DNA of 64,000 nt from Cyathus striatus (lineage: Eukaryota; Basidiomycota; Agaricomycetes; Agaricales; Nidulariaceae). The stretch lies in contig JAOVFP010000011.1 in the NCBI GenBank assembly GCA_025738555.1, positions 2,604,001-2,668,000 on the forward strand, written 5' to 3'. This document shows, piece by piece, positions 35,414 to 49,700 of this stretch. The notes below the pieces were generated by a model. That model searched no databases and had not been told where the DNA came from. It worked only from the letters and a program-made list of their open reading frames with translations. A program made the position numbers and the translations under genes. Every line of letters begins with the position of its first letter. Position 1 is the stretch's first letter.

Positions 35414-36912
35414 ATGCCAGTGTCTGTTCTCAGAGACCCACACAGTGGTCTGCTGCGATCTTGGTGGTATCGCCATGCAAACAATCGCAGGAACATTTAC
35501 TGCATATCCCTTTATGTCCTTATAACCCTCTCTATAACAATCGCTGGTCTGACAGTCGGGATTAAATATCAAGTGAAAGACTTTAAAGGAGTCAGTACAC
35601 GCAATAGCTCTAGCTTGTCCAGAACTGTGAGTATAGTAGTTCTTGAGAACGTTTAGGCCCTAGTTAACAGTCTGTTATCCAAGGTATATTTGGAGGCCGA
35701 TCTTATCTCCATCGATCCACTGGCATCTACAATGCTTATGAATTGGTATATCGGTGATGATAGTTGCTTCCACGACGACGATCCGGAGTCTTGTACACCA
35801 GTCAATATATACTTTGACACGTAAGCTAAGTTATATTTAATAATATAACACAACTAACGAATTATTGAACAGCAATCTTTTACAGCTCAAAAGCGATCAG
35901 TCTGATGTGAACCGGAACAATATAAATGAGTCTGAACCAATATTTATCTGGTACCCAGACCAGTATTTGAACAACGCTTTATCGGAAGCAGCAGTTTTTA
36001 GAACCACGTCGTGGCTCTTTGATAATGGAACAAGGAAGTCAGTTGTATCAGTCCAATATTACCCTTTCGACACGTATGTTCACACGTTTCTGAAAAACTG
36101 AAAATTTATGAGCATGACTCTTCATTACTTGCAGATATGGAGCAGTAGTTTTCGTTTATGGAATGATGAATGGTACTATTGACATGACGAATGTTACTAT
36201 TCCGGTAAACATAGATGTTGCATATACATCTGGAATTGCGCTGTAAGTGTTCAATATTTCTATATTATTATACTTAAGGACTCACCCCGATATTAATTAG
36301 TGGCTACGAATCTAAGTCCAACGTCGTTTTATTTGATGATTTACTTGACGGGGTCTATTGGAATGTGATTACACTCAAACGAAGTAGCCTGATAAAGGCA
36401 TATGTAGTCTCTATTGTCGTCGGTGTCTGTAAGTTATACTCAATACTGATAAAAGCTACGAAATGTTTTACGCATACCAGGGCTTATTACCTTGGTATTC
36501 CTTGGATCTGTAATGAAGGTAGCATTCGGTTACAATCAGCCAAAAGAAGTACTTGCTGTACCTATCGCAACATTGTTTGCCTTCACAAGTTTGAGAGGGA
36601 CCATGCCCAATGCTCCACCAGGATTTGGCGCAGTTATGGGTGATTATTTTGCTCACTACAACTGTCACGATGGCTAATATATTGAATCTAAATAAAGACT
36701 TCATTGGGATACTTCCATGCCTTACCATTATAACTCTCTCAGGCGTAATCCTTTTTGGATATATGGTGATTTCCGATAGTGAAGTAACAGCTATTGGGGT
36801 GCCATTCAAGAAAGAGGAGATGGGTCATTTGCAAGAATACTCTGCAGTCAGTAAAGAGCTACCCTCTATGCAATACGACACGCCAAGATGTGAAACGCAC
36901 CAGGTAATATAA
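35414..36912 (+). CDS. DUF4436 membrane protein, copy 2, intact
   Basis: Seven exons, 35414-35626, 35684-35820, 35873-36073, 36135-36242, 36301-36428, 36481-36639 and 36698-36912, join in phase to 386 residues with no stop. Residues about 30-50 form the first membrane helix. Exons 2-4 form the lumenal domain, with PVNIYFDT and SVQYYPFDT. Exons 5-7 carry further helices with LIKAYVVSIVVG, the core SLRGTMPNAPPGFGAVM and FIGILPCLTIITLSGVILFG, diagnostic of DUF4436 (PF14494). Exon 5 uses an acceptor 20 nt further in than copies 1 and 4, skipping a TRPGI segment and avoiding a 4-nt insertion. A short intron after 36903 could replace the last residues. Role unknown; probably a membrane protein of the secretory pathway or surface. 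Confidence 0.85.
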
Positions 36913-37379
36913 TACATCACGAAGTACTAGCTCTATCGTCTCCATTTGTAGTACACGTGAAGCCCAGCCCGATTCAAACTACGAATTTCAGAACATATCT
37001 TGGCACGATGTAATTACATATGCCACATCTACTTCATTGCTAGTTTCTCTTTTCAATTTACGTATGCCTAAGAATCGGCACTCTAGATATTCATGTAACA
37101 AACATGTACATGTAGTATTTAGCATACCAAAAAAGGTGTTTTATTGCATGAATAAATGCGAGTAGTTTACATGACGACCCGACCTTAAGGTTACCTGGGG
37201 TAGCGAAACAGCGGACGGGGGGTTGAATGTCCATTCATTCTGGGCCATTCTTAACAAAATTAAAAGAGAGTCAAGAAGAACGGAGGTGGTATGTGATTTG
37301 TAATGGACTTCAAATATAGCAGGGGGCTCGCTCATCATCCATAACATCCAATTAATCAGCCTACACACCATCTAAATCG
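36913..37379. other. Intergenic, nothing recognised
   Basis: 3' flank of copy 2. About 36,960-37,000 still resembles the former C-terminal coding end of the family (GATTCAAACTACGAATT) but is out of the reading. The rest has no gene. Confidence 0.4.
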
Positions 37380-38790
<1,411 letters not shown>

Positions 38791-38794
38791 AATA

Positions 38795-38890
38795 CTGTAG
38801 ATTTGATGTATCGTATTCTTGTTATTACAACACGGACCCAATGTATCAGTCTTGTAAGGATCACTGGTTTGTAGCAACTACGCTATATAT
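38795..38890 (-). repeat. Short inverted repeat partner of 55290-55385
   Basis: About 90 bp match 55290-55385 in opposite orientation, including CGTATTCTTGTTATTACA and GATCACTG-TTGTA. It lies at the outer end of GMC copy B and next to DUF4436 copy 4. Confidence 0.55.
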
Positions 38891-39649
38891 ATATTACCAA
38901 GTCCATAAGTATACTTTTTCCCCGTGATCATGTTTCTTTAATTTGATGTTTCTGATGTGCAGTGAGGGATTGAGTGTTATGAGTCGCATAAGACAAAATT
39001 AGAGGGGTACATGGTCGTAGTTCTACTTGTTCGTATTTTCTCTGCATTCTGATTATTGGAAAAGTAGGCTGACAAAAGTAAGATTGTGTCTATCTATGGT
39101 CACTATCGAGCTGTACCACAACCACATCAATTTTCCATCCCAGCATTCCAGAAAACAAAAACAGATTCCAAACTCTAGAGTCAACGTCCTACTGTATCGG
39201 ACGAATCGCACATTCTGAGGTTCCTCTTAGTCTTATATTTACGTACAGATATCGACGTACGTCGTACTTTCTCCCAAGAGGTGCCAGATCCAGCGATCAC
39301 GGACATCTGTGACGTCAGTAGTAGGGGGGGGGGGGGGGGGGGGGGTACTCGACAGATTTAGTTAGCGTTGTATTCGGCAAAACTACACGCATCAAAAGGC
39401 ATCAATCAACGTTGAACCAACTTTCACCGTGCTCCCGCCCTTACGCACATCTTCCTATCGGCGCGTCTCTCATTAAGACGTGTCTCTATCATAATTACAC
39501 CCTCACCATGATAGTATAACCTGTAAATACCGTACATGCAAAACCTGAATCCCATATTAAACAACGATTAAGTAGACTCAATGGTATGATTCAGACAATT
39601 AATGTACTAGTTTCATAGGAACTACAACCGTATCACAACTACAATTTCA
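38891..39649. other. Spacer with a G22 homopolymer
   Basis: No gene seen. A run of 22 G lies at 39324-39345, and CGACGTACGTCG near 39,250 is a perfect 12-bp palindrome. Confidence 0.5.
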
Positions 39650-40260
39650 GTACCTGTGACAAATGATGCTCCGTATCCATGTCAAGTATGCAAAACTCCT
39701 ATTACAAGACTTGACCGACAGAATCATGTTGGATTTCATGTGCTGCAGCCTGCACAAAATGAGAGGTGTAGAGGAGAATAGTGATATTATTGGTACAGTA
39801 AGTGAGAATATACAAGTACCCAATATTTAAGCTCATCTTTATCAGGTATCGACAGAGTATCCTTGTGGTTTTTGTGGCCAACCGACTGCAAATGGTTCCT
39901 GAAAGTTGTTAGGAAAAGAACACAGAGCAGTGCGCTCAAGTTTTGATTGCATTTTATTGTCTGAAATGCGCACCGCTTCAATGGAAATACAATATGCACC
40001 GTCACCTTTCCAAGTGGCACCCAGACTGGCAAGAAATAACATTATAAACCTAACAGAAAGCGGCAAAAATCTGGAAGCTTTCCAAGCAAATATTGCTATA
40101 GCGTACGAAGAGGAAGGTCATTGTAATGGTCAAATTGACACTAGAAGAATGCTTCATTTTCGACAACTTATGGTGGTAGCGGTGATTCTCCTCGCAAACG
40201 TGCATCAATCCGACCTTGAAGCAACTCGAAGCACATACACTGCTCCCATCCCACTTCAAT
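39650..40260 (+). pseudogene. Zinc-finger protein relic
   Basis: Pieces with zinc-ligand spacing appear in successive frames: YPCQVCKTPITRLDRQNHVG near 39,680, YPCGFCGQPTANGS near 39,855, then CLKCAPLQWKYNMHRHLSKW followed by HPDW near 39,960-40,030. The last piece is a C2H2-like finger common in basidiomycete transposon-linked or DNA-binding proteins. Stops and frameshifts separate the pieces. The later Ser/Lys-rich region may be the C-terminal tail. No intact reading frame covers the domain. Confidence 0.5.
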
Positions 40261-40817
40261 ACCCTGACCTTGTTGATGTTTTATGGAATCTCCTACGGAA
40301 TATTCTAGTATATCAAACCTACACAGTTATTATGATACATAGTTTCACATCATACTTAATAAGTACCACTGTTTTTGCGCGATATGATTCTAATTACTTC
40401 AAATTCTTGCAGCTTGGTGCCGACTGCGGAGGATACCAAACTTGATCAAATCTTGATGTATTTTCTGATGCCGTTTAGATGCCGGTATCTAGCGAACAAT
40501 GTCGCGTGGCAAGATGGACGTCCGCAATCGCTGGATCTGGCACCCCTTGCTTTCTCCAAGGTTTTTCTTAGATTGGCGCCAATCGATAGACTTATCTCTG
40601 CTTACACTATGGTCCACCGGGGATCATCAAGCAACCGTACCACACAGTAACACACAGGACTAATGTGTACCATCCGGGAAAGAACTTTGGTATTTCCGCT
40701 CTCCCCCAAGAAATAGAAAAAATGGTCATTCAATCCTTATCACTAATATTATTGAAACACATAGTAAGTACCGGCCGTCTCCAAATTATATACTTATTCG
40801 TGGCCTCCCTTCGAGCT

Positions 40818-41030
40818 CTAATGGCTCATATACAGTGGTACCCTTACGCTACTCTTTGGGTATTCAGGCTCAACAGCAGTCTCTGGATCATCATACCTTC
40901 CGAAGAAGACGTCCTCACTGCCGCTACTACCTGTGTCTTTTCTCGTGAAGCATGGCCTTGCACTACCCTTTAGTTGTTCTGGCTCAACAGCAGTCTCTGG
41001 ATCGTCATATGTTCTGACGAAGAAGTCCAA
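40818..41030 (-). repeat. Duplicated tail motif of DUF4436 copy 3
   Basis: Two direct copies of about 50 bp (about 40,865-40,915 and 40,980-41,032) share GGCTCAACAGCAGTCTCTGG. On the minus strand both read DDPETAVEPE in the same frame, which is open from about 41,030 to 40,818 but out of frame with exon 7. Confidence 0.6.
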
Positions 41031-42499
41031 GGCACGGGGTGCGGCTCGCCGACCACTTTTTCATCCTTGCCATTTGAAATGACTGCATATGCTAGAAGCA
41101 CTACACTTGTCACTGTTACAATGGCCAGGCATGGGAGTAAGCCTATGAAGTCTTTAATTGCGGCAGGACAGTTAATATTCAGCATAGTTTCAGCAAATTA
41201 AACACCGACCAACAATCGCACCAAATCCTGGAGGAGCACCAGGTATCGTCGACCTCAAAGTGGTGAAGGCAAAAAGTGTCGCGATAGGTATAGCGAATAC
41301 CTCTTTTGGCTGCTCGAACCTAAATAGAACCTTCATTGCAGATCCGACGAATGTCAGAGTAATCAGCCCTACAGAAGTGTGTAAGCCTCATAGTATTGTT
41401 GGTAAAGGATGTTAGTTCTGATCTTACAGATACCAATGACAATAGTTAAAACATATGTCTTTATTAGGCCACTACGTTGGAGTGAGATCGTAATGTAGTC
41501 GGTCACGTCTGTTTGATCAAGTACTGATGAAGTTTTAAAGCCACTATTCAATGTTTAGTACATGAGATAAGTCCCAGAGAGAATGGTACTTACACAGCAA
41601 TTCCTTCGCTAAACCCAACTGTTATATTGACTGGGCTGTCTGTTTCTGTTTCATTGCCATGAACAATTAGTGTTGCTTCATAGCTGTTCATGCGCAAGTA
41701 GTAATAGACTAAATGTTACTACTAAATGTTTCCAAATAGCTCCAAGACTTACACATCAAATGGGTAATCTTGAAGTGTTGAATCTTTATTCTGATTTTTA
41801 TTACTAGGGCTATTGAAAACCAATGATTTGGTTCTGAAAACAGGGATTGTGGAGTAATCGGAATAAACTTCATCGCGATACCATGTAAAGATAGGATCTT
41901 CTTGTACTTGGTTCGTCCGGTTGACATTGGAGCTACCATCCCCGAGCTGTAAAACATTATTAATTGGTCATTCGAAATAAATTACTTAGTACCAAGTTGC
42001 TAAAGAAGCGAATATAACCATACTGATCAAAATATATATTAACAGCGCGCAAGCGCTGTTGCAGTTGTCGTCCCAGATAAACCAATTCATAATCATAATC
42101 GATGCAGTTGGGTCCACAGAAATAAGTTCTGCTCCTAAAACGACCTTATAATCGGGATTGTTAGGTTGTAATTAGTGGACGTGCTTCCAAGGCTGTACTC
42201 ACTGTTCGGATATCGGAGCCACTGAAATCACTTCCCTCGAAGTTATTGACTCTGAGGTTTTTGACTCTGAGTCCGTAGCCTACTCCAATGCCAGTGAAAA
42301 TGCAAGTAATGCAAAATAGGACAAATGTGATTAGACAATATATATACCCATTTCTACGAGACAGTTTTGGTGGGAGTAAAGAGGTCCAAGAGCGCATGGT
42401 ATCGGAGGTGGTACAAGTGGTGGCTTTTTGCAGTTTGAAGCAACTATGGAATATCTCATCTGAATTTATAGGAGGAAGTTTGTGCTTCGCTCTGCTCAT
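40970..42499 (-). pseudogene. DUF4436 membrane protein, copy 3, frameshifted
   Basis: Seven exons: 42499-42203, 42144-41993, 41946-41753, 41683-41594, 41543-41428, 41368-41210 and 41151-40970. All joins keep phase except exon 2, which is one base short (152 nt) near CNSACA, just before VNIYFDQ. This copy is the most diverged: its N-terminus is longer and basic, exon 2 extends into VNIYFDQYGYIRFFSNL, and exon 6 reads TTLRSTIPGAPPGFG. Exon 7 keeps FIGLLPCLAIVTVTSVVLLA. A further one-base shift in exon 7 would restore a repeated acidic tail down to 40818. The shared promoter block of the other copies is not found upstream. Confidence 0.8.
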
Positions 42500-42519
42500 T
42501 CTTCTATAATTGGCAGCTC

Positions 42520-43600
42520 TGAACGTTGTGTTTCAATCAGTGACAGATTGCTGCTAAGAGCAAGTAAAGACACGTGTCAGTGAAAGCAAGCACTGATGTA
42601 AGACCTGTGTTCACATCTCGCTTTGATTAAAGCTGCACGATTGATAACTTCTTAGAGAATCTGATATTAGCCACAATCAATGATACAGACTGTGCTCCAT
42701 GCTCCAATGAACATGGGAGAGTTATTGAATATAAATTGGTTCATTGGCAATCCTATTATGTACTACTTCGCTATATATAACTTAGTAACTATTGTAGTCA
42801 AAAAAAAACAGATGGAATATGCTGAATAGGAAGACATACATGCTGGTTGCACTTGTGTCATGATGAGAGTCTGCTTCTACTTGAATTAAGAAGCTGGTGT
42901 GTGGTGGTGTGGGGGCCTGAAGAAACAGAAGTATTCCGACCAAATCAGGAGGACGAGAGTAAATTTGGTCTTTATAGAGGGGAAATCAAATCTAACCTCT
43001 ACAAATAGTTATTTTTTCCCCATTTTTTTTATATCTGTGTGATTCTGATGCTTTGTGAGCCTCTGCACAGCACTAAGAGCAATATCCTTTTGCTCTGCAG
43101 TACCTACATATGTTTTAGTGAAAAAATTGTATATATTCAATTATGGCTGCATTTTATGTAAGGTTTTGAACTGGGGATCCTGAGATTTGGAAGACAAATA
43201 CAGTAGAAAGAATATGAACTAATTGTAGTATAGTTAGCTTCTGGTCCAGAGATTCCATGAAAGTTTTGATTTTGAGGTCTAACTTGTCACCAAATAAAGG
43301 TGAGCAAAATATATCATATATGTCCCACTGGCCATGCTGTGGCAAGGTGGAATTTCCTTCTTACAAGCTGTGGAAGTGACAAACAATGCGCCATCAAAAC
43401 GATCAATGGAACTTGAATTCCACTGGCGGTTGCATACACACTTGTATTTACATTGTACAACACAAATGATGGGCTTATACTCATACTGAGTTAATGCAGT
43501 GTGAAGGCTTTGAAACAATGACTGATAGCAGCAAGCGGTGTGAGCTAGGTTGCCGGTGAACAAATATAATAGTGCTGGTATGCCACATCAGCAGAACCTG
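42520..43600. other. Spacer, nothing firmly recognised
   Basis: Minus-strand open stretches between 43,563 and 43,154 are Cys-rich but have no splice or family support. No repeats shared with the window were found. Confidence 0.35.
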
Positions 43601-43621
43601 ACTGATGGGGCTGTGTACCTT

Positions 43622-43750
43622 AACTGCTTGTGATGCGTATCTTACTTGCTTGTGATGTGTATCCTACTTGCTTATGATGCATATCTTCCTTGTTTGTAAT
43701 GTGTATCCTACCATTTTGTGATGCGTATCTTACCCGCTTGTGATGCCTCA
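43622..43750. repeat. 22-bp tandem repeat
   Basis: About five to six imperfect copies of TGCTTGTGATGCGTATCTTACT. Confidence 0.75.
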
Positions 43751-44076
43751 ACTATAGGGGGACTTTAAACTCAGCATTACAACAATTTTTTTGCCAACAG
43801 CTCGGGGACCCCTGCCAGGAGTATCTGACCTGTATTTTTTCAGAAATCATAGGGGGATTCGTATCAAACCTTTGGTGGCATAATCCAGGGTCTTCATATA
43901 CTTAAAAACATTGTAAGAAAACAAGAGGTAGTGATAGGTACAACTTAAGTGCGAAGTCGAATTCGACACGCAGGGATTGGTTGGCTTGAGGTGGAGATCA
44001 AACTCGGGTATATCTGTCTTGCCGTATCAATAGCGCTTAGGCTTGCGCAGTACGCAGAGTCCGAAGGACAGAAGTT

Positions 44077-44480
44077 TCATAGTTCCTTGTAAAGCCCCCC
44101 AATTTGAAGGGTGCTTATTATAAAGGCTATCACAATGTACATCGATAAGGTCCGTTGTTGTGTGCTGAGCGATTTTTTCCCTCTGAAAGTATAATAAGGA
44201 TGCACAAATATGCAGTCGTAATTAGCACTATTGCGCCGTATAACATTCCAGTGAATACGTTGCCGTATATCCATTGCTTGATATATAAGTTCATGGAAGT
44301 TTTTATTTGCTCCGCACAAGCTTGAAAGCCGGATTCGTACGCATCTGTGGCATCGCAGCAGTAGATACCCTCTGAAGCAGCATTTGGGATGAAAACAGTG
44401 TCGCAGTAGCACATATGCGAGTCTGGAGCATACACTGTGTATGAAGGGGAAAAATTTGATGAAAATGAATGTTTAATCAT
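44077..44480 (-). pseudogene. Truncated paralogue of the seven-helix membrane protein
   Basis: From ATG 44480 the product aligns with 23618-23280: a Cys-rich N-terminus, then SGFQACAEQIKTSMNLYIKQ, WIYGNVFTGMLYGAIVLITTAYL and, after a one-base loss near 44,190, STQQRTLSMYIVIAFIISTLQIGG. Homology ends near 44,077 at YKEL, before the remaining helices. The conserved 5' flank (44481-44720) shows that promoter and first exon were copied. Truncation plus frameshift make it a pseudogene. Confidence 0.8.
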
Positions 44481-44724
44481 GCGCAGGTCCTGATATATAT
44501 ATATATACGTCTATTAGCGCAATGAGCTGTTCATCAAGTTAAGAATGGGCCCGCTTCGAAATGAAAATAAATGCAAGTGACAAGTTTTTCAATGGTGTCT
44601 CTGATCAAATGCTGAAACGACTACACCATAATCACGGAGTTCACGAGGAACAGCTCTTAATCTTTATCTATACGTTCTACGTAAGGTAACAATGTAACTG
44701 ATAGTGCATTTGGGGCTCTGTTAG

Positions 44725-45380
44725 GGAGCGGAACAATAACTAAGACTTGATTTCCTAGCAATAGTAAGGTATCCTTACTTAGTTGGATGTCACTACATAC
44801 TTAAATACCTACTATGACAGTTGTAGAAATCTCAAAATATAATTGACTTCAATCTTGATCATGAACTAGATCATCTGTTGAAATAAATGATGCATCAATG
44901 ACAACGATGTTACATTTGGCCTCAAAGCATGCAAGGGGAGAAAGCTAGAGGCAAATGGATAAGTATTTACAATTAAATGATAATTTCGATGTCCAAATAT
45001 TAAACAAACAGCGTAGATTATACGACCTCAGAAGCAAAGAACACTAGCAACATCTGGCAACACCATATGTAGGGGTGATACTCGGTACTAACACTACGTG
45101 GCAAGGTCCGTTAATTTGTTCTCCGATGAGCCTGAGAAATAACGAGTGAAAACAATTGAATTCTCCACCGGTATCCCGATTCTCGAGAAGGATTACATCA
45201 GTAAACATTAAATATTAAACCACAACACTAATAGCAGAAAATTCTGGGAGACGATAAAAGGAGAGATGACGCATAAGAGCATCGAGCCCAAACGGATACT
45301 TGCGGCCGCCGATTGATCGCGTCGACAGCCGCCAGTGTATTCGACATGCACCTACCAGTATTCTTGTCTCTTTGAATACC
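44725..45380. other. Intergenic, nothing recognised
   Basis: No open exon with support and no repeat found. A NotI-like GCGGCCGC lies near 45,304. Confidence 0.35.
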
Positions 45381-45384
45381 GTAG

Positions 45385-45685
45385 TAGTCCGACAAATTAT
45401 GATGCTTACCAGATCTTAAATTGTTAACGGCATCTGCACTATTCAGTTTCAGTGCGAGAGGTTACTATTTGTGGCACTTGGCACTGCCCCAGCCTAAGTT
45501 CGCAACTCCCGCAACACCGTGACTTGCCGCAAACTTGGCATCTGCTGAGACCCACTTTTAATTGACAAAGGCTCGTTCGAGGGCCTGCTATTTCGCTCAC
45601 AAGTTGCTATTAGTTTCGGTATCTATTCCAATCCGCTCAGACATCATCTTTCCGCATTGGCCTGAAGTTTCAGTACCACTCAGGC
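45385..45685. repeat. 300-bp repeat, inverted partner of 57380-57720
   Basis: Reverse-complementing 57380-57720 gives the same order of words: GCATCTGCACTATTCAGTTT, GTGACTTGCCGCAAA-TTGG, CATCTGCTGAGACCCACTTT and ATCTATTCCAATCCGCTCAG. Non-coding as far as I can see. Confidence 0.7.
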
Positions 45686-45689
45686 TGGC

Positions 45690-46372
45690 TTGAAAACCGA
45701 TCACTTGTAGCGCCATTCTGGGGATTTCTGGCCCTTACTATTGGATCCACGTGGAGTTATAACGGGGGACTTACCACGTTTTATTCTAAGCAAAACAACT
45801 ATGGACTGTGCCTCTTATGTAGTACATATTTACATTTAAACCTGTCTCGCAGATGTCATTTCACGCCTCAGTAATGAATATCAGCGTCAACACATGTATT
45901 CGTCCTCTCCCCATATGTCGACCTCTCTCTCTGCGCTCATTGATGGAGCTGCTTATGTCCGCTGTGCCGTTATTATCCAGTTCCTCTTCTCGTGTTAGTG
46001 GCAACAAACGTCACTATCTAATCAATTGCTTATCTAGCAATGCCACGACCGCTCGTGGCGGTTCGACCCGCCACCTCAATGCCATATGTCAAAGCTCAGG
46101 AATAAACTGCTTTCGATACAGGAGTTGATCACTAGTTGATCACGATACCAAATTTTAGGCCGCCGTGGATGTACGTTATATTTATCCCTGATCGCCGCGC
46201 CATTCGGGAGGGTCAGATGTCACAATGATCCCCGCTCGCGCCACTATGGGATTCATCTGCATGTCTTCTATGCCACCTAATTATGCCTTATATATATTGT
46301 ACGACATTTTTCTACCGCCGTGACTATATATTATCACTTAGTCTTTGTGGTGCTATCACAACAGTTCTTCCA
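45690..46372. other. 5' flank of the P450 gene
   Basis: A 91-codon open stretch at 45853-46128 has no support. The region probably contains the P450 promoter; TTATATATATTG near 46,288 is a TATA-like candidate about 80 nt before the start. Confidence 0.35.
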
Positions 46373-48504
46373 ATGGACACCCTGCAAAGTTACGCAAACG
46401 GTACTACAGGTAAGAACCATTTCAAAGTTGCATGCATATGATTAGAATTACAGCTGATTACCAGTAGGGAACGTGGCGATAGTGGCCTTAATTTTCATAG
46501 TGACTCTTGCTTTCGGCGAGATACACAGCTATAACAATAAAGTAGGTGCACTCAATTCAATGGCTCATATTTCCTCATTTAATACATACATAGCTTCGCC
46601 ACATACCCGCTATAGGCCCAACAAATTCGTTTCTTTCATACATCGGTGTTTACAAACATTTCATCAATTCGCGCCAGATTATTCAGAGTGGATACGAAAA
46701 GGTATGGTAGTGGATAAACCATTACCAAAAATTGGCGACATATAAACCTTTAGTACCGAGGGTCACCTTTCCGTGTGTCACTACTAGATAAATGGGCTGT
46801 CGTCGTATGCGGCAAGGATTATATCGAGGACATGCGCCGTGCATCTGATACTGAATTGTCTATAACTGAAGCACTTGTCAAAGTATGTGCATTAAAATCA
46901 CTATCCAGGGATCTAACTGATTACCGATTCCACAGAATATGCAAATGGATTACACCATGGGTTCATCAGTATATCGCCACCCGTACCAGCTTGATGTCAT
47001 CCGCACATCATTGCGTAGCGGATTTCCAGGTCGCTGCATAGACATACATGATGAAGTATCGACAGCTTTAGAAGACCTGATACCGGTGAAGCGTGGTTAG
47101 TAGTTTACTCCCCTTTCTTATAAAAACTCATATGTCACGGTAGACTGGGTTTCCATTGACACAACTGGTATCATTAAAGAAGTCGTATGTCGGTGTATGA
47201 ACCGGGTCTACGTTGGCATCCCTCTATGTACGTATTAACATACATATCAACCCCTACTAACTCACCCTAGGCAGAAACAAAGACTATATTGAACTCAACA
47301 TTCAGTATACCGTTAATGTGGTCACGAGTGCTATGGCTTTGTTAGCACTACCCAAGTTTTTAAAACCGTGAGTAGATAGATCTATCCCATTACTTTAGGT
47401 CGTGACTAACCATATAAATTTACAGGATAGCAGCCTTCTTTATTTCGCCGTTGAAGTCTAGTACTGCCCGTGCTGTACAGCATCTAGGGAAATTGATACA
47501 GGAAAGAATAGAAATGGAAGAAGAGAACGGGACGAAGTGGCCCGGAAGGCCGGTAAATATCACTGGTTGATTCTCCCCACCGCGTTAGTCATATAATATA
47601 CAGAACGACTTAATTTCTTGGATGCTAGAACACGCTAAAGGGGATCAGAGAGCTGTCGAGGACATGTCACAACGACTTTTGTTCCTAAATTTTACGTCTA
47701 TCCACACCACGGCTAATGTGGGCTATACAACTCCTACTTGTCTGCACGATGTCAAAATTTCTAATACATTCCTCCATAGAGTCTTACGCAAGCTTTATAT
47801 CGTATAGCCATACATAAGGACTATGTCAAACCAATGAAAGACGAGATTAAAGTGGTTCTCGGAGAAGAGGGTGGTTGGACATATGCAGCTGTGTCGAAAC
47901 TTGTGAAGGTTGATAGTTTTTTACGCGAATGTATGAGGATTGAAGGCCTAGGGCAATGTAAGTTCTCATTATGACATCTTAGACGAAACTTCTTACCATT
48001 CTGCTACAGTCCTTATGAATCGAATGGTTGTGAACCCTGCTGGATTCAAATTTCATGATGGCACGACTTTGCCGTATGGAACTTTTCTGTCGTGCGGAGC
48101 ATATTCTATTCACCATGACCACGAACTATATGATAAGTCTGATGAGTTCGATGGATTTCGTTTCTGCAAAGATAATGGCTCTGGGACTACTTCGGAATTC
48201 AAGCAAAGAATTGTTAATAGCTCATTTGATTTCGTTGCATTTGGGCGTGGTACACACGCCTGCCCTGGACGGTGAGACAACCATATATTTGGGTCTGATC
48301 ATAGGGTTGCTAATGATTTGAATCAGCTTTTACGCCGCTACTCAAATGAAAATAATATTTTCTCAAATTATTATGAGTTACGATGTCTCGTACACTGGCG
48401 ACCTTCCAAAGACCAAATGGTACGGCGAAAACTGTATTGCTGATCCTGAATCACGAATTATTGTAAGACGTACTTCTGATAGTCAACATGAAAATGTAAT
48501 TTAG
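46373..48504 (+). CDS. Cytochrome P450 monooxygenase, 12 exons, intact
   Basis: Exons 46373-46409, 46468-46541, 46594-46701, 46754-46882, 46936-47095, 47144-47227, 47271-47367, 47426-47552, 47604-47717, 47780-47957, 48010-48271 and 48327-48504 join in phase to 515 residues without a stop. An N-terminal helix (NVAIVALIFIVTLAFG) anchors it in the ER membrane. Then come YRGSPFRVSLLDKWAVVVCG, the I-helix region FTSIHTTAN, the K-helix ECMR (ExxR) and the haem loop FGRGTHACPGR (F-x2-G-x3-C-x-G) with the ligand Cys. These enzymes oxidise small hydrophobic substrates with NADPH-P450 reductase. The sequence resembles basidiomycete P450s often labelled ent-kaurene-oxidase-like; I cannot assign a CYP number or substrate. 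No biosynthetic cluster partners are visible nearby. Confidence 0.93.
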
Positions 48505-48714
48505 AGTAGTTTGTATACGCCTGTAGACGGCGAAAATTTGAAATTGGTCTGTTACGTTCTTGTATCGGTTTGCTGCCAGACCATCATGATATTCATATAA
48601 TCTTATTCTAATGGGATGCCCGTTGCTAGACACTAAATCGCTAAGCAATCACTAATAACCCAGAATTGGGATCGGATGACATGTGTGCATAGGTTTAGAC
48701 TAATACTGGGGGTC

Positions 48715-49080
48715 CAGATGGTGGGTTATTTGAACCTATTGGGTTTCGAGTCCATCGGAGATCAAATCGATCAAATCCGATGCCAGTTGCTTCCGGCTTC
48801 GGGGAAGCTCTCGGCGCTTGCTCGACTTGGTAACTGCCAACCTTGATACCATTTCAGTATGACATCACACACCCACCTTCTGGGCCTTGCAAGCCAATCC
48901 AAGAACACTTCAAGGTCATGCCAAGCTTAGCTGGCGTCACCGCTTCAAAACAGAGTCGTGCAAGACTGGTGTGGCATTGTCTGATGAGGAAATGGATTGT
49001 CTTGGATGGCTGGGGATGGGGTAAATATTAGGTGGGATCGATTTTTTGTTCTTTCTCTCGCTTTCTCACGATTTCCTCAG
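48715..49080 (+). repeat. Dispersed element upstream of GMC copy C
   Basis: Begins near GTCCAGATGGTGGGTTATTT and matches 58010-58390 closely, and copies A and B in reverse. It runs into the promoter and start of the GMC fragment. Confidence 0.7.
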
Positions 49081-49099
49081 CCAGATATCGCACAACTAG

Positions 49100-49700
<601 letters not shown>

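Noticed and set aside
48740..48790. tRNA-derived SINE (B-box-like GTTTCGAGCCC in the GMC upstream element)
   Set aside because: No matching A box at the right distance and no poly-A or tRNA-like fold could be drawn; the similarity may be chance.
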